A DNA stretch of 64,000 bases from Lomentospora prolificans (Eukaryota; Ascomycota; Sordariomycetes; Microascales; Microascaceae): assembly GCA_029532625.1 (NCBI GenBank), contig JARFXM010000004.1:4092001-4156000 (forward strand), in the 5' to 3' direction. Shown here piece by piece: positions 1-11,824 of the stretch. The notes beneath the pieces were generated by a model that saw only the letters and a program-made list of their open reading frames with translations, was not told the DNA's origin and ran no database searches. Position numbers and translations under genes: made by a program. The number at the start of each line of letters is the position of its first letter. Within the stretch, counting starts at the first letter, position 1.

Positions 1-15
1 AACTCATTTCCGAAG

Positions 16-2988
16 ATGAGGTTTCCGCTCTTTTCGGCGAAAGCCTTCGTTTTCTTTGGCCTCCCATATATAGCGCAAGCTGTTTTTCCTGATGAAGTGG
101 GGACAATCGACTTCCATTACGACCTCCTAGGTGTGCCCCAAGCGAGCACCACTCTCTTCCACAAGCCCCGAAAGATTGAAAAGGCGAGCCTTCTCTACAC
201 CCTGAGCGATGTTGGCATAATTGGTGCTGTTAACCCCAGCAATGGTGCTGTTGTCTGGAGACAACAGGTCACTGGCAACATCACGACCGGAGGGGGCTTC
301 CTGCGCGCAGGCGACGGCCAGAGTTGGCTTTGCGGCGCTTACGGCAACTCTGTTCACGCGTGGGATGCCCTCACAGGACGCAATACGTGGCGGATGGATT
401 TCGCGGGCGAAATCAAGGACTTGGAAATACTAGAGGTGACGGGGGACGGGCGAAAGGACGTCCTAGTCTTGTTAGATGAAGCTGGTTCCACCATAGTTCG
501 ACGGCTTCGGGGCGACAACGGTAATGTTGTTTGGGAAGCTACTGACTCTGGAAAAGATATTCCTCTTCAGGTTTCCACTAATATCGAGTCTGTTTTTTAT
601 GTTAGCTTGCATGGCAGCCCTTACAGCCTGAAGCTTTTGGTCCTCGACATCAAGACAGGCAAGCGGACTAATGAAATCGTTCTGGGCACGAATGGCGAGG
701 TCCAATCCCCCGAGGATGTCATGTTTGTGGGCTCAAACTCTGCGGCACCAATTATCGCTTGGACCGACTCGTCCGTCTCAAAACTACGTGTCAACGTCAT
801 CGGAACCAAGAACAAGCTCGAGTTCCCCCTAGCCCCGGACGCCATGAGTGTCGACATTCACGCCCCGCATCTGGCGCAATCGAACCCCCACTTCCTGGTA
901 CACACGAGGACGAAGACTGGTAACCGTGCTGAGGTCTATCACATCAATCTGAAGAACAACGACGTGTCAAAAGCCTATGACTTGCCGCATCTTCCTGGTC
1001 TGGGAGCTATTTCGACAAGTACTGACGGCGCTAATGTATACTTCACTCGAGTTACTGAGGAGGATGTCATTCTTGTGGACTCTACCTCCCATGGCATCCT
1101 TGGCAAGTGGCCTATCCAGCGCGGCCTTGATGTCCCGGCCCTCCACGCTGCTACTGAAATCGTGAAGAAGCCCGGTGATAAATTTGCCGTCCGCTCCGCG
1201 ATCACTACTACTGCAGATGAGTGGATTCTCGTGAGGAACGGGGATCTTGTCTGGGCGAGACCAGAGGGTATGAGTGCTGCCGTTGCCGCCGCCTGGGCTG
1301 AAATCCCAGAGAGCGAGAACCTCTCCAAGGTTCTTGAAGAAGAGGCTCACACGAGCCCCCTCGCAGCGTACGTCAGCCGAGCTAAGCGCCACCTTAACGA
1401 TTTCCAGTATCTTCCCGATTACATGGCCGCCTTGCCTAGTCGCTTCGTGGGCAGTATCTTGGGTGGCTTGACTGACTCTCACCCGCTGGAGCTCACGCGG
1501 GACTCGTTTGGTTTCAGGAAACTCATCATCCTTGCCACTCGACGAGGCAAGGTCTACGCCCTCGACACTGGAAACCATGGGAGGGTCCTCTGGTCGAAGA
1601 AAGTAGTAGACCTGCCCAAGGGACAGACATGGGATGTAAGCGGAATTCTGGTTGACGAGCTTCGAGGTCTGGTCCAAATTGTGGGATCTCATGGTGATGT
1701 TACCATTATCAGGCCTGATACGGGAGAGATTGTGGATTTCACGCCTCCTCAAACGGAGCGTATCGTTTATCACACCGCGCGTGTGGACAGCCCCGAGGGT
1801 CCTCGCTTGCTTACCATTGGGCCGGATGGCAGTTTTGAGGACCCATCGCCCCGGATTTCCCCAAATCAGACCATCGTATTGCGCGGCACGCAGGGCGAAA
1901 TCAAGGGTGTCAAGCTCCGCCAGGATGGCGCCCTTACCAAACAGGCTATGTCCTGGACGTTTACTCCTCCGGCTGGCCAAGACATAGTCTCTCTTAGTAC
2001 CAGACCATCACACGATCCCGTGGCATCCATCGGGCGTGTTCTTGGAGATCGAAAAGTACGGTACAAATACCTTAACCCGAATACTATCCTTATCGCGGCC
2101 GTGGACAGGACGCAGTCCACACTCTCAATTTATCTATTGGATTCCGTTTCAGGCCAGGTTCTCACTTCTGCCCTTTACGAAGGTGTCGATTCCACGAAGG
2201 CCATTGACTGTGTTATGTCGGAAAACTGGTTTGCCTGCACCTTTTTCGGTCAATATAATATCCGGGACGGGACAAACCGAAACATCAAAGGCTACCAAAT
2301 TTCCATGACCGACTTGTACGAGTCTGAAGTGTCGAATGATCGGGGACCGCTGGGTGATGCCGAGAGCTACTCGCCCCTAGACCCTGTTGATGCGCCCACC
2401 AACCCGGTGTTGCCATTCGCCGAGACTTTGACCTGGGTGGTCTCTAGCCCTATCGAGCGACTTTCAGTGACCCAGACCCGACAGGGTATCACACGCCGCC
2501 AGCTTCTGGCTTATATGCCCGAGTCTCACTCTGTCATAGGTATCCCCCGTGAGGTAGTCGACCCGAGACGACCCGTTGGCAGGGATCCTACAAAGGAGGA
2601 GATGGAAGCTGAAGGGCTCGCGCGGTACGCCCCCCAAATCGAGCTGGACCCTAGATTGGTGATCAGCCATGTTCGTGACGTAATCGGAGTGAAGGAGATT
2701 GTAGCATCGCCCACTACTGTGGAGAGCACAAGCTTGGTACTGGCTTACGGCATCGACGTTTTCGCATCCAGGGTCACGCCTAGTCTTAAGTTCGACGTCC
2801 TGGGTAGAGAGTTCAACAAGGTGGCCCTTCTAGGGACTGTTGGTGCCCTCGCACTTAGCGTTATGGCCCTTAAGCCGATAGTAAGTTTTTTCTTCCAGTC
2901 TCAACCCCTCCGGCTCCATTTCGAATACTAACCATTCTGATAGGTTAGGAGAAAACAGACGGATCGAAGGTGGGAGGCACCGTCGTAA
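16..2988 (+). CDS. EMC1: ER membrane protein complex subunit 1 (EMC1)
   Basis: EMC1 is the large lumenal and scaffold subunit of the ER membrane protein complex, which inserts tail-anchored and multipass membrane proteins. The protein has an N-terminal signal peptide (about residues 1-22), a long PQQ/WD-like beta-propeller lumenal region, the C-terminal DUF1620 region, and one membrane helix near the end (about residues 935-955). The first ATG at 16 is used; only 15 bases precede it here. The main frame runs into an intron at 2881-2943: donor GTAAGT, branch TACTAAC, acceptor ATAG, phase 0. Exon 2 (2944-2988) adds a short basic tail ending EAPS and a TAA stop. CDS is join(16..2880,2944..2988), 969 aa, the usual fungal EMC1 length. 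Without splicing the frame would end at 2931 with an unrelated tail. Confidence 0.92.
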
Positions 2989-4316
2989 AGAGCAGGAGTT
3001 GGGCTCCTAGGAGGGGCGATTACTACTATCTGAGGTATAATATATATTGAACATTACGTCCTAGTCTCCTGGCACCCATTTGTTCTCTACAAAATTAGGT
3101 GGACTTGAGTGACAGGGCTATAGAGAGAAAAAAGGGGTAGAGAGAGCAAGTGACGTGGTCTGCAATGATCCACATTGCCAGCTAACCGAGTCGTTGTTCC
3201 TCGTTATCCGCGAGCTCTTCTATGTTGTCTTTCACGTGGTGCGTCCCGGCGATCTTAAAGTAGGGCATCTATTATAGAAATCGCACAGTTTTTCTCGTAG
3301 GACGCTGCTTGGCGGTGAAGACGGCTGGTGCGAGGTATTCCAAACCAGCGATTGCGCCCGCCACTAGCTAAGGAGCTTGGAGTAGGGTCATCTGTCAAAT
3401 ATGCAGCTGCTCTTCTAAGATGTGCCGACACAGTCGGCCTATTCGACTCCGCGATGATAGAACGGAGCGAACGCGCTGTCCATTTGCCCAACGGCTACAT
3501 CTCGCGGCCGTGGTGGCCTGTTCGAAGAACCACAGGCGTTGGGCCTGTATTGTGTAAGGGTATTCTACAGTTGAACTCTTGATCGGCTACTTCGTACATC
3601 GCTTCGGTTCTATGTTTTCATCTAGATAGCCCTATTTCAGCCCTTGGACATTGCACAGGGCCCCAGAGAGTCGAGGTTGGCTATCTGAGCTGGCCATTCG
3701 TGTTTGTCCGTTATTGGCTTTTGTATTGCGCCCCTAGCCGTCAACAAAATTAGGTTTTCGCAAACCGGAAAAAGGAGGGAAGAGGGAATAAAGTTTTGTT
3801 TAACGACAGCAATGGATTTCTGTGGTCTTCTGGCTGGCTATACTGAGTCCGATGTAGCTGGCGCCTGAAACCTCACGCTGGCTGGCTACGTAAAAGGCCT
3901 CGGCAACGGTTCGTATTCTTTCGTGGCTGGCTTAATAGAGAGCTCCTGAACAGAAGAATCAATGAATTGGGCGCCACTATGGTTTAGGCAAATTAGACTT
4001 GGTGGAGGGTAGGCGAAAGGTATCAAAAGGGAAGAGATACTGGTTTTCGGTAGTGCTAGCTAATTGGTTCGCGAACCAATGTATTACGAAGTACTAGTGG
4101 GTGCATACACAACCAAACGAGCCTGGCACTTCTCCCAAAAACTGATATAATAAGCAGTGTGCAACCCAACCCAAAGACCATCTATCCTCTTCAACAGACC
4201 CTCAGCTGCTTCGGTGTTCCTTGCGACCCGTAAACCCCGTGCGCACTTCACGTTCGGCCGACGCATTTCTTCCCAATTTTGTTGCCCGATCATGGGGGCT
4301 TGCTTTCTTGTTGGCT
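2989..4316. other. intergenic region, promoter of the Est1-like gene
   Basis: No supportable gene. It holds the EMC1 3' UTR, two copies of the 9-mer TACGAAGTA or its complement (3588-3596 and 4085-4093), and a perfect 18-bp palindrome with two CCAAT boxes at 4063-4080. Short open frames here lack family resemblance or splice support. Confidence 0.6.
4063..4080. promoter_or_regulatory. 18-bp palindrome with inverted CCAAT boxes
   Basis: The sequence ATTGGTTCGCGAACCAAT is its own reverse complement and ends in ATTGG/CCAAT on each side of a TCGCGA core. It lies 237 bp upstream of the Est1-like start codon. CCAAT is the target of the fungal CCAAT-binding complex (HAP2/3/5), so a role in transcription is plausible but inferred. 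Confidence 0.45.
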
Positions 4317-6902
4317 ATGGATACACTTCCCCTCGACCGGAAAGTCCAGCTCTACAAGCAGTCCCGCACTGGTCGAGAGCAGGATCCGATCCAATGCATC
4401 CTGTGCGACGCCTCTGTGGCCAAGGGCCTTGAGCCCTACACTGAGCACTTCAACGCCAGCCACGCCGATGTGCTCGAGGAAGAGGTGAAGCTGGCGAACC
4501 GTCGCCCAGACATTGCTCGTAAATATTATCGACGCTCTCAGAATCGACTCGACCTAGGGTAAGTTATGTTGTTGCTATCTCCCCCCTTTCACAACTTATT
4601 TTCTCTTATTTTATTCATTTCCCTTTTCCCATTCTCCCTTCCCACTGTTCACTGTTCCCAGCCAGCCCAGCCCAGGTCAGCGTTGTTGTCTTGGAGCCCG
4701 CCCGTCCGCAGAAAATTAACGAGGCGAACCCCCACCACCAGGCAGAAGTATTCTGGCCCCGGCCGTAACTTCGCGCAACCTTCGGTGTCATCACCACCCG
4801 ACAACAATCGTTCCTCTCCAGCCAGCCAACTCAAGGCTACCGTTAGTGACGTCCCAGCCACGCCAGCCTCACCACCTATCTCTAGCGTCTCCAAGGCCTC
4901 AGCCAGACCCAACCGCGGTAGTCCGGTTGCCTCGTCCTACGGCCAAACCCGGCGGTCTCGCGCCCAACCAACACCGACCCCCGACAACGAATTTTCTCGC
5001 CCAAAGTATCCGGACGCGGGCCTATGGACCGGGAATAATTCAAGGCCTCCGCATAAGAGCATTGTCCGCTCGACCCCAGGCCAACTGCTGCCTTCTCCCT
5101 CTCCAAAATCCCACCCGCACCATGAGAATCTCGATAACTCGTTAACCCATACCATGCAGCGAGAACCCGACACCCGCCCCATCAGCCAGCAGCAACTGGT
5201 TGCGGAGGTCAAAGGAATCTACACTGGACTAGTCATGGTCGAGTCCAAGTGTATAGAGGTCGATACCGCTCAGGCTGAGGACTCGGCCAAAGAGCTCAAC
5301 AACGAACAGTGGCAGGCCCTGATTGCACTACACAGAGCCTTGTTACACGAGCACCACGATTTTTTCCTCGCAAGTCAGCACCCCTCTGCGAGCCCTGCCT
5401 TGAAGAGATTAGCGTCGAAATATAGTATGCCTGCGCGAATGTGGAGACATGGTATTCACTCATTCCTCGAGTTGCTGCGCAGGCGCCTTCCCGGCTCACT
5501 CCAGCATATGCTAGCCTACATCTACCTGGCCTATAACATGATGGCCCTTCTTTACGAGACTGTCCCGGATTATAAAGAAACGTGGATCGAGTGTTTAGGA
5601 GATTTGGGCCGTTATCGCATGGCTATCGAGGACGAGAGTGTCCAGGATAGGGATACGTGGACAGTGGTCTCCCGTCATTGGTATAGCAAGGCCTCGGACT
5701 TGTCACCAACGACTGGAAGGCTCTATCACCATCTTGCAATCTTAGCACGGCCTAACTGGCTGCGCCAGCTCTTCTACTATACGAAATCACTCTGTGTTTC
5801 TATTCCCTTTCTCTCTGCTCGCGAGTCGATACTTACCCTCTTCGAACCAGTCCTTGCGGAACCTGGAAACCAGGTCTACGAACTACAGGAACCTCTTGAT
5901 ACTGCGTTTGTGCAGGCACACGCATGCATGTTCTTGGGTCAACGCCAGGAGCAGTGGCGCATCTCCTCCGACAAGTTTTTAGGCCTCCTTGATAACCAAA
6001 TCGCGCGAACTGCCAGGCTGTTTCTGGAGCCTGCTTACTATATAGGAATTGCCAATTCATGCGCTCTTGCAGAATATGGGAGCAAGTCTGGGCTGCTTTA
6101 CGATATGATCAACCCTATGCCTACCAGCAAGTCAGATGACCAGGAAAACGGGATAAAAGCTAAGCCCGAGGGAGAAGACATTGCTATGAAAGGAGTGGAG
6201 AGACAAGAGGCAGACAAATTACTTCAACAGTCAACAGCCGAGTTCAGACAGGCACGCGATCTCTTTTGCGATACGGCTCGACTCATATTCCAACGACTAG
6301 GGGACTCTAATGTATGGCCCTTTGTGCACGTCACCATGGTCTTCATACACCATCTTGCGTTTTTCCAGGATGGCATGAGACATATTGAGCATTCCTTCCC
6401 ATGGAAGCCGTTTGTCGATCTTCTCAATACGTTAAAGGAAGGGTCAACCAAGTACGAGCAGAGCGAATTCCCGGGCCTAGACGACGCGGAGCCGGCAAGG
6501 CCGCTTCCCGAGGACTTTGCTATGCGTGGGCTCCTTTGGGCTAATAAATATCATGTGGATAAGTGGTTTGACAATACCGAGGTGGACGACGAGGACAAGT
6601 ATTTCGAGGTAGCAAGCTTCTCGGAACAGAGGAAGGATAGGATCCTCTGGCTTGGTTACCACATCGCTCAGCGCCATAAAAAGTGGATTCTCTACGACTC
6701 CGAAGTTCAAATCTTCTCGGTTGCATCAGAGTTCGACGACAAGACGACTGTTGGTGTAGATATCGAGATGGATGATGCGATGGAGGCCGGTACGCAAACA
6801 CCGACGAGGAAAAGCACTACGGTGGATCTGCAACCTCTAGACATCAAGACTGGAGATTTGGACCAACAATTACAGGGGCAAAGAAGGGATGTAAAGAGGT
6901 GA
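4317..6902 (+). CDS. Est1/SMG7-like DNA/RNA-binding domain protein with N-terminal C2H2-like motif
   Basis: The protein belongs to the EST1/SMG5-7 family, which acts in telomerase recruitment or in nonsense-mediated decay through a 14-3-3-like TPR fold. The middle of the protein carries the family core, including GRLYHHLAILARPNWL followed by an FYYTKSLCV block and LSARESILTLFEP. A basic, Pro/Ser-rich linker precedes it and an acidic C-terminus follows. Exon 1 (4317-4558) encodes a C2H2-like motif: Cys27, Cys30, His44, His49. The intron starts at 4559 (GTAAGT, phase 2). Its acceptor is uncertain: 4675, 4711 and 4741 all keep the frame, giving 822, 810 or 800 aa. Branch-like TTAAC near 4715 favours 4741. 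The start ATG follows TTGGCT; the longer frame upstream has no family support. The TGA at 6900-6902 is followed by a CA microsatellite in the 3' flank. Confidence 0.8.
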
Positions 6903-6936
6903 AAGAAATAGAAGGAGAAAAAAAAGAAAGCAACAA

Positions 6937-6957
6937 CACACACACACACACACACAC
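6937..6957. repeat. (CA)10 microsatellite
   Basis: An uninterrupted CA run about 35 bases after the stop codon of the Est1-like gene, within the expected 3' UTR. It is preceded by an A-rich purine tract. Confidence 0.9.
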
Positions 6958-8928
6958 GCAAAGAATTCCTCGAAAGACGCCGCTCTTTGACAGGTGACAT
7001 GATAGCCTGAATGCAAAGAACAACATGCCCATGTGATGGTTCTTACCATGCTAGTCTCTACGCAGAGTCCGGTCTCGTCAATATGATGGGAAAACGAAGA
7101 TTGAGGTGTACTATGAAACATATAAACTGGTAAGTAATTATGCAACTCTCCTGCCATCTGCCAACTCAGACTAAGCTAAGCCTACATAGAAGCTATTTTA
7201 CATGTGACCATACAGGTGGTATCTCTTTGAGATAGTCGGCAACTTCCATTAGAATTAGATTGTGGGTGCTTCTATTAGGCGTGAGTTGAGAAGCGAGATC
7301 CGCTCGTCTCGGCGCGTTTGGCACTTAGGCCCTCGGGCTTGTAGGAATGTGGGCATCCCTCGCCGGAGCTTATCAGTCTCTCAAGGTGGGCGAATATTAC
7401 TTGGGCAATGCCATTCTGGAAGGAGAGAGAAGCTACATCGTGATGAGGCGCATGATGGCGCATTACAATCTAGGCGGTGGGGCCGCCCATGGCGTAAGAG
7501 TGGCAAGTGCTGTATTACCCTTTGCCCTTAGGAATCCCTCAGACTTGACCGGGCGAAACGTTCAGAACCAAAACGATTGGGCGGAATGGAGTGTTGGGAC
7601 GTTTGTAGCCTGCCCAGGTTGGGGTTGAATAATTAGGCGTACATAATAATAATAGTACTCTTTGAGTTGAAGGCGGATTTCTAACAACGCGCGCCTTTTG
7701 TGCTTCATCGTCGTGGAGAGAAATTGGAAACTGATTGGGCTGGGTTATAGAGTGGCCGGTTTCACTAGAAAGTGAGGCGGTTTGCAGAAGTATGGACGAG
7801 GATGGTGCCGCCGAGTGCATAAAATGAGTTAAGGACGCCTTACGAGTACGAAGGTACTCAGTGTCAGATCAATAAGTCCTTCCGAGTAGATAACAGCTGT
7901 TGGCTGTGCGAGCTCAATCATGCCGACCTACGCTTGGTACGCCTATGGCGCTGTGAAGTCTATGCAAGACCTCTTTTCTTTTTCTCTTTTTTTTTCCCCT
8001 CTCTCTCTCCCTGTGTCTCTTCCGTCTTTTTGTATGCCTGCGATTCTAAGGAATGAAAGAACGAACAGTAGAGGCGTCAACTACAGAGTACCGCTCGCCA
8101 GCAGTCTCGATTAGACTTGGTGTTTTGGTGATCAGACAGGCCAGCAATGCGGGGTAAGTGTATTACGTCGTGGATACCCCAAGTCGAATTGATGTCGTAA
8201 GGTCGGGTTCACCAACAACCGAACGTGGACACATCCACGGATGTCCGGATGAATGGCGCGTGCATAACCAGCCCCCACGACGCGACAGGTTCTGCATTGC
8301 ATTGACACGTCGGAGGGGCCACCAGAGCCGCTTGGTGCTAAGAGGAAAAGAGCAGACGATAATCGCCAGCATGTCGATTTGGGATTCTCCAGACAGTTGC
8401 GCAACTGGATTTGACACTAATACACGCATGGTCTGATTTGTGGTTCTGTTCCTGGAGGAGTCTTCTGATCTGGGGGGCGATATTCTAGAACGCCTGCTGA
8501 TGGGCATGGTTGTGTCTATTACAAGCAGAGCAGAGCAGAAAGAGAGACGCTGTTGGTGACATCCAATGAGATGAGATAGGCGTGAAAGCTGCATCCCGCA
8601 AATTTCCGGAAACAATATTGCATTTCCATGCATGATGGCTAGGATGCATGGGTCTTTCGTGAGCTGCCTGCGCTGAGCGTGAGGAACAGTTCTCTTCCTT
8701 CCGGAACCCCGCCAGCCTCCAGGCTTCACTTCCCCTCCCAACACAGGCAGGGGGGAACCCTTTGAGAAAGTGAGCATCTTTGGAATCTAGACGGAGTAAG
8801 ACAAGGCGTCCCATCGGGAGCAGCGAGCCCTGCCCAAAAGAAACAAAGAAAGAAAAAGAAAACAAACGAGGAGCAAGGCGTCCCAATACGACCGAACCAA
8901 CCTGGCACCCCATTCCAACTCGGCCGGT

Positions 8929-8948
8929 GGGGGGCGGGGGGGGGGGGG
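8929..8948. repeat. G-rich run (6G-C-13G)
   Basis: Six G, one C and thirteen G in succession. Runs this long can form intramolecular G-quadruplexes and are also prone to assembly error. Confidence 0.85.
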
Positions 8949-8991
8949 CCTTGCGCGACTAGCTGGCCAACTGGACCGACGGATCCAGATC

Positions 8992-9013
8992 TACGAAGTA
9001 CGAAGTACGAAGA
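8992..9013. repeat. tandem TACGAAG heptamer
   Basis: Three head-to-tail copies of TACGAAG with a shared TA overlap. This creates two overlapping copies of the 9-mer TACGAAGTA that recurs across the window. Confidence 0.8.
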
Positions 9014-10171
9014 TACCATTGTGGTGTTTAATGAACCCTTGTTTTTAGTCGCCCCGGTCGAAAAAGGTTCGCCTGGCAAGCCTGCCTGCTGGTGGGGTGG
9101 CGATCCTGCCTGCGCCCCGTTTCTTGCCGCCTCCGTTCTTGAATCCTTGCAATCCTGTCTTCTGCCGGATCCCGTGTCAAGAATACCAAAGTAACAGGGT
9201 TCGCCTCGTTTATAAAAAGGCGGACCACGAACGACCGCATCAAGGCACGGTAGGTCTCAAACCAGGCGCTCGGGACAGCCGGCCAGCCAGCTGGCCATTC
9301 AATCCGCTGCTCCCTTTCCACAGCTGGCTAACCTTGGCGCACCACCCAGCCCAGCGACAAGCCTCGAGCTGCCTGTTGTTCTCACCGAATCGAAAGCGCC
9401 GAAAAATAAAAATGAAAATAGAATGATATGTTTCTTTTTCTCTCTTCCTCTCTTCCTCTCTCTCTCTCTCTCTCGCTTTTTGAGCTGTCATTTCCTCTGG
9501 TTCCCTTTCCACTTCGATTCGCCAGCTCGTTCCCGCTGGCTGGCTGGCTGATGCTGCGCGGGCTTGCAAGTGGGCTTCCTGTAGCAGATGCAATGCAAAT
9601 AGAGAAAGGAAGGGAGAGAGGCACAGCTGGCATGTGCAAAGAGCCAGATGTACCCTCGCTTGCCCTGCATGTCCGCTCTCTTTTTATTTTGTTCCATTCC
9701 TCACATGTTTGTCATGCCAAGCAATAGTCCAGGTAGACTTGCGTATTCTCTACAACGGCAGTTAGGGCGCTCTCGTGCCAAACCATGGTGTCGGGTGATC
9801 GTCATCCGGCGTCCACCATCTCAACAGCCCAGCCAAAGCAGGTAGCCTCGAATAAGGGAAGGCAGTGGCGAGTTAGGCCGCAGCCGGCTGGCACCACTGC
9901 CCTATGGATAATGTTGGATATGAATTGTTAATCAGGGCATCGGAAAGGCGTCCCATCACACCACCATGCTTAGACAATTTCGGAAGGAGATGTCGCAGAT
10001 AGCCTTCAAGCCTGTTCGGTCATGGGTATCAGGAGCTTTTTCTTTTGTATTCTCTACACTCTAAAAGTACATTCATCTCTTGCATACATAGCACGCGCAC
10101 ATGAACTACGACGCGGTTACACAAAGGAATAAGCAAGCGAAGGAAGATGCTACAGGTGGGTGTCATCAGAC

Positions 10172-11824
10172 TCAGACTTTGAAGACCGCCATCAGAGGAT
10201 TACTTGGCGGCGGTGCAACCTCCTCCAGCAACGTCCTAGTGCGTCGTATCCGCTCACGTGCCACCTCTTCCTCGGCCGCCCACCGGCCCGGAGCTGCGGC
10301 GTCCGGCTTCGACCTTGACCAGAAACTGAATGTCGAAGACTCCGCCGCGCCCTTCTTTCGCTCCGACTCGATGTGTGCTAGCGTCGCCGCCATCGTACTC
10401 CAGTTGTATAGGCCGGTGCTGAGGCATTGCTGGCACGTCTTCTTTGCCGCCGTGTCCACCGCCGTTCGCTTATCCTCAGTCACCTCTCGGAGCTGCTCCT
10501 CTGCTGCGTCGACCGCCTCGCGCGTCCACGCGATGCCTTCCTCCTTATCCTTGGTCGCGAAGAGTATCTCGCCAATATATAGATTCAGAGCTGCTTCCTC
10601 GCAAAGTTCCTGCGCGTTGCGCCACGGAGGCAATGTTCCATCGTCAGGTGCATCGGGATAAGGTGGGGGTTGGAAGAAGCTCAATATGCTGTTGAGGAGC
10701 GACTTGGACGGCTCACGGGACACCTTGGGAGCTGGCGGCATATTCGCGAGGCTTCGCCGCGCCTTGAGCACGGAAATGAACATGGGAAGTGCCGTTGAAA
10801 TCTCACCCACGCTGGCCTTGTGAGTCGCAAAGGCAGTCATCGCCGTAAGGAGGTTGCTGGAAGGGGGTCCGGCTTTTTCGCTGAGGGTTAGAGAGTTGGG
10901 ATCGTAAGAATCGGTCGCCGGCAGTCGGTCTTCCACCGCTAGAGAGAGTGCCCATCTATACATGCTCTCAGCAGCATCTGTAAGCTTCTTGAAGTCCAAG
11001 AACGACGCGTATGCGAGCGCCGCGTCCAATTTCTGCTTCGACGTAAACCCTTTGGTCGTCAAGATGCGAAGGTAATAGTTCTCTGCAGGCTCGTAGGCCA
11101 TTTCGCAGTCTTCCTCTCTTGGAGCACTCTTGGATCCAACCGAGATGGGTTTAGGGTTCGGATTAGACGGACCCAAGACCACGTCCGGCGGAAACACCGC
11201 TCCTCTCGTCTTGTCCACAACCCAGCCATCAAGCTGCTCGGCCGCTCTCGCCGCCAGCATCAGTGTTTCGTAGTATCCTCTCCTCCAATGCTCGCTCTTG
11301 TCCGTAACATCGTACCCCAGCTTTCCCACACCCTCGACATAGATCGATCCTTCCACAAGCTCCTTGATCCCCTTGCCATCGATCTTGGGATCCTCGAGGC
11401 GTCTAAGCGCATCGAGCGATGTCTCAATGACTTCCACCCAGTCCACACGCACAGTTTCCGGTCGATTTGGGGCTTGGAACGCGCCTCGCATGAGGATTCT
11501 GGTGATCCATGACAGCTCATGCGGCGTAGGGTACTTGCGCTCGAGCAGCTCTTGGTTGATGGTCCAGTGAAGCACAGCCAAACACGTAATGGTACCCCAC
11601 AATCCAATCATATATCGGGCGACCATCTTAGCCTCATGCTTGATTCGTTGTTTCGTCTCCGTCGTCAGGAAACGAGCAGTCGGCTTCTTGGACGGGATTG
11701 AGAGGAAGGCCAGTTGGGGTCTCGCACTCGACGTGTAGGTGATGTTGTGAGAGAAGATTCGATTCGTTCGGGCATAGCGCAACGCTTGCCTCGTTAGGAG
11801 ACGGCGAACAGTTCGCTCCCTCAT
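10172..11824 (-). CDS. mitochondrial TPR membrane protein, Mgr3-like
   Basis: The 550-aa single-exon protein starts with an Arg-rich, acid-free mitochondrial targeting sequence ending near the FLTTE motif (about residue 50). A membrane helix follows (about 70-88, YMIGLWGTITCLAVLHW), then a long helical TPR-type region. In yeast, Mgr3 is an inner-membrane adaptor of the i-AAA protease Yme1. The N-terminal arrangement (presequence, helix, KYPTPHELSWITRILMRGA, then a VDW-containing block) fits the fungal Mgr3-like family. As I recall, this family is often mislabelled MFS maltose permease in fungal databases, but no twelve-helix transporter is present. The start is the first ATG, with an A-rich leader just upstream. 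It is divergent from the t6A dehydratase gene and shares an 850-bp promoter region with it. The exact orthology is inferred. Confidence 0.68.
   Translation of the reverse strand: MRERTVRRLLTRQALRYARTNRIFSHNITYTSSARPQLAFLSIPSKKPTARFLTTETKQRIKHEAKMVARYMIGLWGTITCLAVLHWTINQELLERKYPTPHELSWITRILMRGAFQAPNRPETVRVDWVEVIETSLDALRRLEDPKIDGKGIKELVEGSIYVEGVGKLGYDVTDKSEHWRRGYYETLMLAARAAEQLDGWVVDKTRGAVFPPDVVLGPSNPNPKPISVGSKSAPREEDCEMAYEPAENYYLRILTTKGFTSKQKLDAALAYASFLDFKKLTDAAESMYRWALSLAVEDRLPATDSYDPNSLTLSEKAGPPSSNLLTAMTAFATHKASVGEISTALPMFISVLKARRSLANMPPAPKVSREPSKSLLNSILSFFQPPPYPDAPDDGTLPPWRNAQELCEEAALNLYIGEILFATKDKEEGIAWTREAVDAAEEQLREVTEDKRTAVDTAAKKTCQQCLSTGLYNWSTMAATLAHIESERKKGAAESSTFSFWSRSKPDAAAPGRWAAEEEVARERIRRTRTLLEEVAPPPSNPLMAVFKV

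Larger units (their letters stand above)
6958..10171. other. intergenic, no supported gene
   Basis: About 3.2 kb between the Est1-like gene and the Mgr3-like gene, which converge. It contains a G-run (8929-8948), a TACGAAG tandem (8992-9013), a CT tract (9455-9474) and several CCAGC/GCTGG clusters (9278-9294, 9535-9550). The longest open frames (8163-8777 minus, 7347-7628 plus) show no recognisable family and no convincing splice context. Confidence 0.5.

Noticed and set aside
967..1980. 337-codon minus-strand frame inside EMC1
   Set aside because: It is antisense to a well-supported EMC1 exon and has no recognisable domain. GC-rich third positions of EMC1 create it.
8163..8777. 204-codon minus-strand frame in intergenic DNA
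   Set aside because: No recognisable motif, high Arg/Cys/Trp content typical of chance frames, and no supporting splice sites.
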